From positions 1 through 64,000 of the forward strand of contig QLIY01000502.1 in NCBI GenBank assembly GCA_003260075.1: DNA of 64,000 nucleotides, given 5' to 3'. Numbering within the stretch: position 1 is the first letter of the stretch; each line of letters opens with the position of its first letter. The position numbers and the translations under genes are program-made. The stretch comes from Phallusia mammillata (lineage: Eukaryota; Chordata; Ascidiacea; Phlebobranchia; Ascidiidae). Positions 47,201 through 57,580 of the stretch are shown piece after piece. The notes under the pieces are model-generated. The model was not told the DNA's origin, did no database searches, and worked only from the letters and a program-made list of their open reading frames with translations.

Positions 47201-50200
47201 CATTCAAGGACTTTGCAAGGCAACCCCCCCCCCTTTGGGGTGTCAGGACTCATTTTTCAATCAAGTGCAGCTAGGCAAGTAAATGATGTTGTTTTTAGCA
47301 GAAACACAAGGAAATAAAAAACTATTTTCATTCAAGAACTTTGCAAGGCAGAAATGTTTGGTGGCATGACCCAATTTACCTTGATATTGAACGAAATGGC
47401 TGGTGTTGGTTTGACTTGGAAGGGATGATGAACTGGAGCTGGAGGTGTTGGTTGGACGACTGATGGGCCTGCCTGAACCTCGCGCTTTCCCTCAGCAATG
47501 TCCTTGCAAACTCCAGTCAACTGCTGGACTGTAAAACCACCAGATCGCAGAAGTGCCTTTACAAAGAAATGAAATTTTGATTATTCTGTGGTGTGTCAGC
47601 AACACATAAAAACAAATAATATTTTTTTTTAAATGAAAGACACCAAATTCAAGCCTTTTTGGACCTAATAAAACAAGTTTTTTAACACTGGGCTACTAAA
47701 GCTATGTGATCCTAATTTTGGGATTTTTCTTTACTATTTGAAAATTGTTGGCTGAAATGTAGAAAATGGATTTACCTTGTTTGGAATCACAGTTTCTAGT
47801 GATTAGGTATATTTTCTATTGTAAGGTTCCAGTAAGACTGTGTTTAAACATTATTTTACTCAAATTGTGATAGTAAACACTTTGGCAGACTACATGTGGT
47901 TTGTGGATCAAACTTTAGTACGTTGTTTGCACAGCACAACTTTACCAATGACAATAAGTTTTTTACTAGCACAGTTTGATGCAACCTAAATCTTAGCAAA
48001 ACTATTTCATTAGCTCACCTTGCTTTCCAGTGATAAATTGTTTATGGTGATATCTGCCTTATGCTGAGCCAATACATTGGCTTTGGCAATTGCTAAAAGC
48101 TTCACTTTATCCTCCTTTGTGATGACTGGAGAAAGTGACCTTATGGAAAAATATTAAATGTTTTTCTGTAGACTCACAAGTTTTTCTGTAGAAAAACAAT
48201 TTTGTACCTTGAACGTCTGTGATGTCTTCGGTGTTTTCTCTTGTGATCTCTGGACCTGCAATAAATTAGGTGTATACAAAAGTACAAAATACATAGGACT
48301 TTACTGGGGCCCTAAATGGTCAGCATGGGCACTTCAGGGCTGATCCCAGTATGAATGTACGCATATTAGCTGATCAGTGTTCGAATTGGCGATTTCCTAT
48401 TACGAAGATAACATGTGCAGCATACAAGGCAGGCAATGGTGCTTGTGATTTGATTTTTTGACAGTTTCAAACAAAACATCTTGCTTAAAGTTTGCAACCA
48501 TTATGCAATTAAATGAATTGCTTGATAAGCTGGTACATGATTAACCAAAATTGACTGTATAACATATTTCCTCACCTTGAATGGTGGCGCCGGTGGTGTC
48601 GATGTCTTGACCTTGACCTTGACCTGGATCTTGACCTTAACGTATCAACATATTTTAAGATGTGGATATGTAACAATTTAAATTGAAAATTAAAACTACT
48701 AACCTTGATCTTTTCGACCGGTGACTTCTCTTTTTTGAATGAGATCTTGACCTAAAAGTGGAAAATGTTTAGTTCAACAAAAACAGTACATATAAAAAGA
48801 ATTGATGCCAAATTTTTGAAACCATTACCCAGTGTGTATACCGCTGCTAGAACGAGAATATTATTCTATACAGAAACATGCGAATGCTACTAGAAAAAAA
48901 TCTGGTATGTACATTAATATTTGCACAAAATCTTGTTTTTTGCATACCTTGACTTAGAAGAACGAGAATGTCGCCTTGACCCCCCCCCCCTTTCGACCGG
49001 TGACTTCTCTTTTTTGAATGAGATCTTGACCTAAAAGTTGATGTTCTTTTGTTCAACAAACCGACGGTATGAAAACAATTGATTAATTTTTAAAACCAAT
49101 ACATCATACAGTAAACCTCTATTAATCCGGACCTGTTTGGACCAAAAAAAACCTAAAAATAGGTGAAGACCCAGTTTGTCGGATGCTGAATAGTTAAAGA
49201 CTTACCACATTACTGAGTTTTGTCTGAAATAGGTGAAGATCCGGATTAACTGAATAACTGTGGTTTAACAGAGGTTTACTGTATATATATATACTGCTCC
49301 TAGAACAAGGATGGTATGAACCCTATAATAATTTTGTACAAATGCTTACTTTTACTTACCTTGACCTAGAAGAACGAGAATGACGTCTTGATGAATGCTT
49401 CTTGCTGTGTCTACTGCTATCATGTGAATGTTTGTGAGATGTTGTATGTTTGGCTTCAGTTGTCTTTTCAGCTGTGGAAGGATCAGTTTTTGGCAGTACC
49501 TCAGCAGCCATATCAGCCATGCTTTTAATTTCCTTTAAAGTAGCTGTTAGGGTATTTTCTGTCTTGTTTTCAGTTTGTGTAAGATTTGGACTTAAATCTT
49601 TCTTCGGAGCTTGGCTAGTTTGTGTTAAAGTTTGTGGAACTTCTTGATGCTTTACAATATCAGTTTGGTTTGTAGGTAGAACTTTATCAGAGGGTTCAGT
49701 ACTTGATGAATACGCCTCACTTTGTATGGCTTCTTTTGAGACCTTGATTTCTTCCTTTTCAGTATCAATTACAACCGGAGGGGTTTCCTCTGGTTCAACT
49801 TGCAATGTAGCTGACAGATTTTCAATCTCTTTTATTGTTATCACAGTGTCATGATAACAGTTCAAAGTTTTGTCTTTTATTTCATTTTCCTCTTCTTCAA
49901 CGATTAGCATTTTCTTGAGAGGTTGATCTAGTTTTTCATTATCGGATTTCCTTTTACCGTTTACAGCAACTTTTGCATTACACTCTTTGTTTTCTTTTTC
50001 CTTTTTGCTTTTCTTTTTCTCTTCCTTATGTTTTTTCTTCTTTTTCTTGTGTTTGTGCTTCTTATCCTTTTTAGTTTTATCTTCATTAACATCTCCTTGG
50101 CTTTTATTTGTCTTGTTTGCATCTATATTAAAAAAATATATGCAAAAAAACACTATTATTTATCATGACATTCCCCCCCCCCCTTTGGTTTGTAGGTAGA

Positions 50201-51190
50201 ACTTTATCAGAGGGTTCAGTACTTGATGAATTCGCATCACTTTGTATGGCTTCTCTTGAAACCCTAATTTCTTCCTTTTCAGTATCAGTTACAATCACCT
50301 GAGGGGTTTCTTCTGGTTCAACTTGCAAAGTAGCTGACAGATTTTCAATCTCTTTTATTTTTATCACAGTATCATGATAACAGTTTAAAGTTTTGTCTCT
50401 TATTACATTTTCCTCTTCTTCAACGATCAGCATTTTTCCCCCCCCCCTTAATCTTAATTCTGGTTGTTATTTTGTTTCCGCCTTTATTGTTTTAAAGAAA
50501 GTTTTTTTTCCAATGCAACATAATTTTGACAAAAAGGGGTAATGTTTTCAGTGTACATATTTTTTTGTATTTGCATGTTATCTCTAAATAATGTATGTGA
50601 TACATATGGGGTTGAAATGGTATTTTTGCGATATATATCAAAAAAATAGCTGATACAAAACTCCAGTGTAATAAGATAAAAGTAATGTCACAACTTCAAG
50701 AGAACTAAACACACTGTTGTTGTTGCTTAAAAATATAAAAATGTTTAATGCTAATTAAACAAAGAGATTACTACAGCTTGGGGAATTCCCTTCTTGCTGT
50801 TGGAAGTTAAAACAACAACAGTTTAAGCAATCTTTATATGTACACATCTGTTTGTGGCCCTAGAATTAGATCAAAAAAAAACACAGAACACCCCAAATGT
50901 TTTATTTTTGAATAAAAATCACTTAAAATTTAAATACCTGTTAACGATTTTTTCAAAGACTCCTCAAGCTTTTCTTCAGCAATTTTGACCCTAAAATGGT
51001 TTGTTTGGTTACAACAATATGTCGAGCAATAACATTTATTTACGCAGTAAACAGTAATAATACGAAAATTTCGATTTAAAAGCACAGTTAAGGTTTGTTT
51101 AAATTCTGCCCTACTAACTTACCCATTTATTCCCAATTGCTTTAGTTTTGTACTGACAAATGACTTAAAAATATCGTCAACACCATCCAT
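41294..51190 (-). CDS. SON: SON, RS/G-patch/dsRBM splicing cofactor, 14 coding exons
   Basis: Nuclear-speckle RNA-binding protein that promotes splicing of weak introns. Exons in transcript order: 51190-51123, 50990-50938, 50122-49360, 48751-48704, 48635-48576, 48255-48208, 48139-48019, 47556-47380, 46843-46694, 45889-45743, 45224-45111, 43390-43246, 42743-42553, 41407-41294. Every joint is in phase; total 732 residues, far shorter than vertebrate SON because the central repeats are missing. The N-terminus MDGVDDIFKSFVSTKL matches the SON start. Residues 41-295 are Lys-rich and acidic. RS/RH repeats fill about 280-347. KEDKVKLLAIAKANVLAQ, LTKEFPVSSGSQHQ and MPGRFTGSSSLQPLS are SON blocks. The G-patch (MGWRDGESLGK) is near 600, and the dsRBM (HPVSALMEICTKRRW to AAEAVLQAMG) is about 656-730. 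The exon and intron area 48700-50440 is disturbed by joined haplotypes. Confidence 0.93.
41602..41720. mobile_element. Tigger-like MITE, partial
   Basis: Starts TACAGTAAACCTCACTTAATC as in 49109-49281. The right end is not found. It is in the last SON intron. Confidence 0.4.
42016..42359. other. Assembly gap of 344 N
   Basis: Unsequenced stretch in the last SON intron. The sequence on both sides belongs to repeats also seen at about 6140-6334 and at 1-50, so the gap probably reflects a repeat. Confidence 0.95.
42863..43051. mobile_element. Tigger/pogo-like MITE, diverged
   Basis: Begins TA-CAGTAAACCTTGGTTCAT and ends near TTTCTATACTG. The interior matches the 'ggcgaagatccagattaac' type of the 49109 copy. 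In a SON intron. Confidence 0.55.
43457..43980 (+). repeat. Direct duplication joined by C10 (43711-43720)
   Basis: About 43457-43710 is repeated at about 43721-43980 in a SON intron. Several indels separate the copies, including an extra segment in the first copy around 43530-43555. Confidence 0.83.
46104..46382. mobile_element. hAT MITE containing a 31-bp minisatellite
   Basis: Begins CAGTGGTTCTTAACC and ends GGTTAAGAACCCCTG. Flanks CTCTAGGG and CCCTAGGG match at 7 of 8. Inside, about 46132-46262, four tandem units of about 31 bases occur (core CACCCCCTTTCAAATCACCA). A second left end CAGTGGTTCTTAAC lies upstream at about 46053. Confidence 0.82.
46440..46610. mobile_element. Degenerate Tigger-like element
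   Basis: Interior words such as TAATCGACATTAGTTAATCC and 'cctaatttggacgaaact' match the Tigger-like copy at 6353-6523. Ends are eroded. Confidence 0.4.
47104..47352 (+). repeat. Direct duplication joined by C10 (47224-47233)
   Basis: About 47104-47223 is repeated at about 47234-47352 in a SON intron, with very few differences. Confidence 0.85.
48704..49390 (-). repeat. Two haplotype versions of a SON exon-intron-exon block
   Basis: 48704-48979 and about 48991-49390 are two versions of the same stretch: an RS exon, an intron, and the end of the Lys-rich exon. They meet at a C run (48980-48990). The second version carries a Tigger-like MITE in the intron and the first does not. Confidence 0.75.
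49109..49281. mobile_element. Tigger/pogo-like MITE with TA target
   Basis: TA-CAGTAAACCTCTATTAATCC at the left and GAGGTTTACTG-TA at the right are near-perfect inverted repeats with the TA duplication of Tc1/mariner-class elements. It is 173 bases and has no transposase. Confidence 0.85.
49664..50437 (-). repeat. Second allele of SON coding segment placed in an intron
   Basis: 50184-50437 is a near copy of 49664-49916, part of the Lys-rich SON exon. It is bracketed by C runs (50173-50183 and 50438-50447) in the preceding intron. Its reading frame is intact and encodes the same segment with substitutions (for example PPVVIDTEK versus PQVIVTDTEK). Confidence 0.85.
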
Positions 51191-51602
51191 GTTTAAAGGA
51201 ATCATTCGCACAGAAAGTTTTGCCGCTGATACAAAAGTTCTGCCTAAAATAGTTTAACTAAACACAGCAACGCAACGTTTGTAAGGGTTAGTCAGTGTGA
51301 AAGTTGAATACAATTTTCTGACTCACCTCTCTCAGGAAGATTGAGGTCAATTTAACGTCATGGGTCAGCGAGCATAATAAACACAGAAAAAGATACCATG
51401 CAATGGTGAAGCATCTTTGCACCCTGCACAGACATTAAGCGATTTTCATTTCATGTCTTATGTTTAAACATTTTTTTGCATGTATAAGATCATAACATTT
51501 CTTTACTAATAAGATGAACAGCCGCTCCTGAATAGCTATGCAAATTTTATGGGGCGCATAAAAATTTGTCGAACAAATTTAGTGGCAGCAAGTTAGCTAG
51601 GC

Positions 51603-52117
51603 TAGGGTTGCCATTCGTCAGGATTTTCCCTGACATGTCAGGGAATTTAGTGTTTAAATCTGCTTCAGGGAGAAATGTTAAAATGTACCTAAAAGTCCGA
51701 AATTCAAGAAAAAATATTTGTATATTTTATGAAATTAATGTACCAACGGAGAAAGTTTCTGGTAGATAGCTACAACCGCGTCTATACCATGAAACGTAAA
51801 GAGGTAAACTNATACAACAAGATTCTTGGCAAACGACTTTTCATGCGCAGTGATAACCTAAAGCAGTGGTTCCCAACCTTTCGTGGACCATGGCCCCCTT
51901 AAAGTAACTTTTTTGCCTCGTGGCCCCCTTCAGGTTACCATGCTTTTGGCAAATTACATGGTCCAAACCGGTTTAAAACTACCCCCCCCCCCTTTTTCTG
52001 AAATACACACTCAGACTTACGTCAAAACATTTAGACTTAAAGTTTGAGAAAAACTGGGTTCACGCAACAGAGATAAATTTTGTCAGGGATTGTGTTTCAT
52101 AAAATATGGCAACCCTA
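51603..52117. mobile_element. hAT-type element TAGGGTTGCCA with TSD and nested MITE
   Basis: Begins TAGGGTTGCCAT and ends ATGGCAACCCTA. Flanked by AGCTAGGC (51595-51602 and 52118-52125), a perfect 8-base duplication. A second hAT MITE of the 6868 family starts inside at 51864 and is cut by a C run at 51982-51992. Confidence 0.85.
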
Positions 52118-52412
52118 AGCTAGGCCTACTCCTAGAGCAGTGGTTCCCAACCTTTCGTGGACCATGGCCCCCTTAAAGTAACTTTTTTGCCTCGTGGCCC
52201 CCTTCAGGTTACCATGTAGGACCAAGTTATACCTCGAAAACGTTGAGCTTTTGAGCAAAAAAAAATATTGAACCAAAAAGTCATTTTTATGAACTGTTGT
52301 AGGAGCGGAACCACTTGTCATATCGGTTCAGGTTTAAAAAATAGGTTAAAATGGATCGAATATTTTTTCTGCTTTTGGCAAATTACATGGTCCAAACCGG
52401 TTTAAAACTATC
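51864..52412 (+). repeat. Two versions of a MITE of the 6868-7219 family
   Basis: CAGTGGTTCCCAACCTTTCG begins at 51864 and again at 52138. Both run to the same GGTCCAAACCGGTTTAAAAC words (to about 51981 and 52412). The first lacks about 160 bases present in the second. A C run follows the first. Confidence 0.75.
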
Positions 52413-54299
52413 TTTCCTTACTTTTACTTGTAGGCCTACCTATTCCACACAGCCTTAAACAAATTCAAAATGATTTTGACTGAGCGTCACATTATAACTG
52501 GTTATTTTTGATGGCTCCATATTTGTTTCTCACGTATTCTACAGTAGCCTACATTGTCCTGAAACGTATAATTTTCTTGTTGGCGATCACAAGACAATAA
52601 AGGTTGCGTTTTTATCTGGTTTCGGTTGAGGTTATCGTTATTTAAAATGTAGGGTTCAATTTCGGTTCGGGTTTTTATAAAAATGTAATTTACGGTTTGG
52701 GTTTAATGATTTAAACCGCTCAAACAGTTTGGCTGGTTCGGGCCCAGTTGCGGTTTGCCTCACTGGCTATGTTGCTTCGTTTTAAAATTTTATCTTGTTG
52801 GGTGGCGCTAGAGGGACGAGTTTTGACGTTTTGGAACTGCAGAAGCATTATCAAACCGCAACATTAACCACAAGCTGTTTCTCTTTCATTTCAATAAAAA
52901 AAGATGGTGTTTCCTAATTTGTTTCTATTTTTAGTAAAGAAACTCGTCAAAAATATATATAGCCATACAAATGTTTGCACTAATTGTTTTCCTTCCAGCT
53001 ATTTTTAAAAAGCTTTCGTTCTGTTGTATTGTTTACTTCAGAATATTTGTGTTTTCATTATTGTTCCAACACGTTATAGCCTATGTTACTTTTGTTTGCC
53101 TTATCTTGGGAGAACAGAATACCAACAGCGGATATTTTAAAGACATTAATTTTTGCCTGATTTGTGTTTTGTCTCTGCTTTTTCTCCAATCACGTAGCAG
53201 AAGCTATATCGCGTTTATTTAAATTTGATCTATAGATTTTCAAACCATATATTGCAATTGTTTGTTGGTAGGCTATATATATCTGCTGCTGCTCAAGTCG
53301 ATTCCGTTGTTTTGTAGTTGCTTGCGTTGTATTCGTTATTATGTGTTTGTCTGACACAGCAACCATTAATGCAAATTGGCAAAATTATTTTTATTGATCA
53401 CATTTGCTGTCGCAGGATCTCAAAAGGATATACTGCATTAATTACTAAATAAGCTAGGGCTGCATGGTGGCCATTGTGTACAACCGGTTTCGTAACATGC
53501 CACCTACTTAAGTTTTGTTGTTTAACGGCAAACCTGCAAACCAACCTTATGACAACAAAGTTAGCACTTCACTTCGTCAACCCTTTCGGGTTCCTATGGG
53601 TGTTGCAATATTTACAGCCTAAATTAGGCTACGACCCTAACGGCATTCCCAACCTTGTTTTTACGTGACGGTCACGTCGTGACCCAAATGATTTTTGGTG
53701 AAAATGGATTTGATAAATATCTGAACATTCGAGCTTTTCTTGATCTTTTTAGGTTACTTGTTGTAATTAAAATCATAGCTTATCATAGCTGGGGTAGCCT
53801 ACCCTAATTTAATAATTATGTTTATGTAGCCTATGCAGCAGAAAACCAGATAGGCCTAGTTATAAGCAGATCATAATAACTTAACGTAGAATAGCTTGTT
53901 GGTAATCTAAAATTTGCACTTTTTCGCCCGTTCGCAGACTAGCCTACGTCACGACCCAAATGTTGTTCACCAAATTAAACTTTTAAAATTTCACAAACAA
54001 ATTTTACCAATTTATGACATACGGTCGGTGTGCACACATGAACTGCAGTTTTGAAGTTTGCGTTCAGATGCAATGCTAAAAACACTCTACAAATATGACG
54101 CAAGATTACGCTGTTAACATGAATGCGGATGTGGCAGTGTGCGTCATACTTAAAGGGTAACTGTTATGCGCACAAAACAGACAGTTAGTAAACAATGAAC
54201 CGATCAGTTAAAAATTTAACACGCTTTGTTAGTAAAATGATTTATAATTGAGAACAATAAAAGTGCAGCCATTTTTTGGTGCAAAATGCCTTGGGGCCA

Positions 54300-54307
54300 T
54301 ATAAAAG
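54300..54307 (+). promoter_or_regulatory. TATA box of glul
   Basis: TATAAAAG about 370 bases before the glul ATG. A pyrimidine-rich stretch ending in AG lies just before the ATG, so a 5' UTR intron is possible. It is inferred from sequence only. Confidence 0.5.
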
Positions 54308-54676
54308 CGAAACTTAGATTGTCCTTTAACTGAGATGAGAAGAAAGGGGTGTGTATATTTTTTTCCTTTTTCAGGTTGCGTCAGCATGCTTCAAGCGCAT
54401 GATTGTCAGTAGTTTTGTGAACTCAGGCTCGTAGGACGTCAGCATTTGCTCATGAAACGTGTCATAGTGGCCTTTGTGGAGTAATAGAAACTAAACTGTT
54501 GCGTTTTAGCTTGAACTGTTGATAGCATTGAACGTTGATTGTTTTTATTTTATAGCACTTTTTGTACACCGGTATTGGTCAATGTACTGATAAACGGTAT
54601 TTAATTACCTATTCTAATTCCTGTATAGCCTGTCTTGTCTTATTTTGTGTGTTCCCTTGTCCTACAAACAAGCAAA

Positions 54677-57276
54677 ATGCCGTCAAAAGCGCTTCTTAAC
54701 AAAGCTGCCAAGACTGATTATATGAGTTTAGAAACATATGGAAAAGTCCAGGCCATGTACATTTGGATTGATGGCTCTGGTGAAAATTTAAGATGCAAGA
54801 CAAAGACTGTTGATTTTGAACCAAAACAGCCTGATGGTAAGTTTTGCTTTACTTATGTTTTCAAAATAGCTGTTTTGTTCAAAAATGTCTTTTTTATAAT
54901 TGAGCTTAATGTGTTTAGATTTACCACTTTGGAATTTCGATGGCTCCAGCACAAAACAAGCTGAAGGGTCTAACAGCGATTGTTACATCAAGCCAGTTGC
55001 TTTATTTAGAGATCCATTTCGTGGAAACCCACATAAGCTCGTAATGTGTGAAGTGTTAAACTACAAGCAGGAGCCCGTTGGTAAGATGTTTGCATAAAGT
55101 CCTTAATTTCTGTTGTATCTAACGAAAACATATTTTCTTCTTCAGCCACCAATAACAGACGTAGATGTCGGGAAATCATGGAACAAGTCAAAGAAGACCG
55201 TCCTTGGTTTGGAATGGAACAGGAGTACACCCTCTTGGATGTGGACGGTCATCCTTTTGGTTGGCCCAAGGGTGGTTTCCCAGGCCCCCAAGGTGTGTTA
55301 TTTCTCTGATATTTGATGCAGGAGTTGTTTGACAAGTCAAAATGTATGCAATTTTGTTCTCATGGTCTGATGGTAACATTTCATATTTTTTGCAGGTCCT
55401 TACTATTGTGCTGTTGGAACTGGCAATGTGTATGGTCGTGACATTGTTGAGGCGCACTACAAAGCCTGTATGTTTTCTGGTGTAAAAATTGCTGGCAGCA
55501 ATGCCGAAGTTATGCCGGCCCAGGTAATTACATGTCATAGACCTACCTAGTCAAATTGTGGTTTCACTGTCCATGCTTCATACACTTAAAATCAATTACA
55601 GTGTGTCGACATGCCTTCCATACATCAGGCCGTGTCTTCATTGTCCTATTTTGACTTCCTATGTCTTACAATGGCTTTACAGAAAGGTTTAAAGTTTTGA
55701 CACAAACTACCATAATAAGCCTGTGCCATGACTGAAACTTAGTTTTACACTTACCAACGCCTTTTTTACACTTATATATTTCATTTGCATATATAAATGA
55801 AAATTGTTATTTTTGTAGTGGGAATATCAGGTTGGCCCCTGTGAAGGAATCGACATGGGTGACCATTTGTGGATTTCAAGATTTTTGTTGCACCGTGTCT
55901 GTGAAGATTTCGGAATTGTGGCTTCATTTGATCCCAAGCCCATGAAGGGAGACTGGAATGGTGCTGGTTGCCACACAAACTACAGCACAGAATCTATGAG
56001 AAATGCTGGTGGAATTGAGTAAGTTTTATCAGTTGTTTTTACTTCTGATGTTATGTACAGTTCAGTAGCTGGTATAAATTTGTTTGCTAAATCAATTGAA
56101 ATACGATAGAGCTGTGTTAAAAATAATGATTTGTTTTGCAGGGCCATTAACAAGGCTGTTGAGAAGCTAAGTAAGCGTCATTTCTGGCACATCAAGGCTT
56201 ACGACCCACAGGGAGGCAAAGACAACCTTCGCAGACTTACTGGACTTCATGAAACTGCCTCAATCTATGATTTCTCATCTGGTGTTGCTAACAGAAAAGC
56301 CTCAATTCGCATTCCAAGACATGTAAGTGCATTTTGTTTGTTTGTAGTCTAAATACTTAAAAATACGATGTAAGACTATTTTAACATTTTTTCAGCTAAA
56401 AAATTTTGCTTGATTGGCTACCATATTGAATCAGACCAGATTTAAAGCAATTAAGCAAAAACAAAAAGATGTTTAGACTATTTTTATTTTTTGGGGGAGA
56501 TTTTGATGTTATTTAATGCTCTTTTAACATTAGATCTGAATAGATTAAGTTTTTGACACAGGCACATACTCACTAGCAAAAACTTTTTCCAGCAAAACTT
56601 GCCACCTGCAATTCTCCCAGGGGATTTACCAGAGATTTTTAGTATGTCCCCATAAAAACATGTTTGCTTGACTGAGCGTAGTTTACAGTTAAATGGAAGT
56701 GTATATTTGACTACCCTTCTGTGCGCGTAATTGCAGTTCAGCTCGTAACTTGACTGGTAATAAACATAAAAACTCTACTGCCGGCATGTTTTTTAGTTGT
56801 GTTAGAAGTGTTACAACGTCACAATAAAAATAGGTAGTTTCAATTAAATTTTCCAAAAAGGTACAAATAACGTTCCACACTTGAACAAATATTGTCACCT
56901 TTTAGGTTTAACGTTAAGCAAGTAAGATAATAAAAAGTTTTTTGTTGATTACTTATAACTGTCACAGAACTTTTGTAAAACATTTTACAAGATCTGGTTT
57001 TGTCACCATAAAGATCATAGTTTTTTTACATTTGCCAATCTTGTGTTTCTTATTTTCAGAAAATTATTTGCTTTTGAAATATACCCCCCCCCCCCATGTT
57101 TTTTAGTTGTGTTAGAAGTGTTACAACGTCACAATAAAAATAGGTAGTTTCAATTAAATTTTCCAAAAAGGTACAAATAACGTTCCACACTTGAACAAAT
57201 ATTGTCACCTTTTAGGTTTAACATTAAGCAAATAAGATAATAAAAAGTTTTTTGTTGATTACTTATAACTGTCACG

Positions 57277-57332
<56 letters not shown>

Positions 57333-57580
57333 AACATATATTCTTAACATATATTTTGATATTTGCGATGAATTGATTCGAATTTTGCGAATTGATTTTG
57401 TTGCATGAAAAAAACAAAAGTTTTAACTAAAGTGAACTTTTTCTGTAGGTTGGTGAGCAGAAATGTGGGTACCTAGAAGACCGTAGACCATCATCTAACT
57501 GTGATCCATATGTGGTTTCTGAGGCTTTGGTTCGCACAACTATTCTTAACGAAGAGGGAGACGTTGAATTTGAGTATTAG
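54677..57580 (+). CDS. glul: Glutamine synthetase, 7 coding exons
   Basis: Makes glutamine from glutamate, ammonia and ATP in the cytosol (or in mitochondria in some animals). Exons: 54677-54836, 54919-55080, 55146-55292, 55396-55523, 55819-56018, 56142-56322, 57449-57580. All are GT-AG in phase, giving 369 residues (human 373). Visible motifs: [20 protein letters not shown] (about 55-74), the beta-grasp signature; [11 protein letters not shown] with the catalytic glutamates; [34 protein letters not shown] (239-255), the ATP-binding signature; ASIRIPR; and C-terminal [12 protein letters not shown]. No key residue is missing. There is no obvious mitochondrial presequence before [16 protein letters not shown]. 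The last intron is inflated by a joined duplicate and C runs. Confidence 0.97.
56785..57275 (+). repeat. Direct duplication bracketed by C runs in last glul intron
   Basis: 56785-56965 is repeated at 57095-57275 with two or three substitutions. The second copy lies between C12 (57084-57095) and C54 (57277-57330). Confidence 0.88.
57277..57330. repeat. C54 homopolymer
   Basis: Fifty-four consecutive C at the end of the duplicated segment in the last glul intron. See the G74 run at 31065; probably not real genomic sequence. Confidence 0.85.

Larger units (their letters stand above)
51191..54676. other. Intergenic region between SON and glul
   Basis: SON 5' flank, then MITEs (51603-52117 and copies at 51864 and 52138), then AT-rich DNA to the glul promoter. 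Single N at 51811. No coding exon recognised. Confidence 0.55.

Noticed and set aside
50184-50437. An extra, duplicated coding exon of SON
   Set aside because: It lacks splice sites at its borders, is bracketed by C runs, and repeats an internal part of the next exon, so it is an allelic fragment.
52971-53222. Hydrophobic 83-codon open frame, membrane-protein-like
   Set aside because: TTT-rich DNA gives Phe/Leu-rich frames by chance; no homology or gene context.
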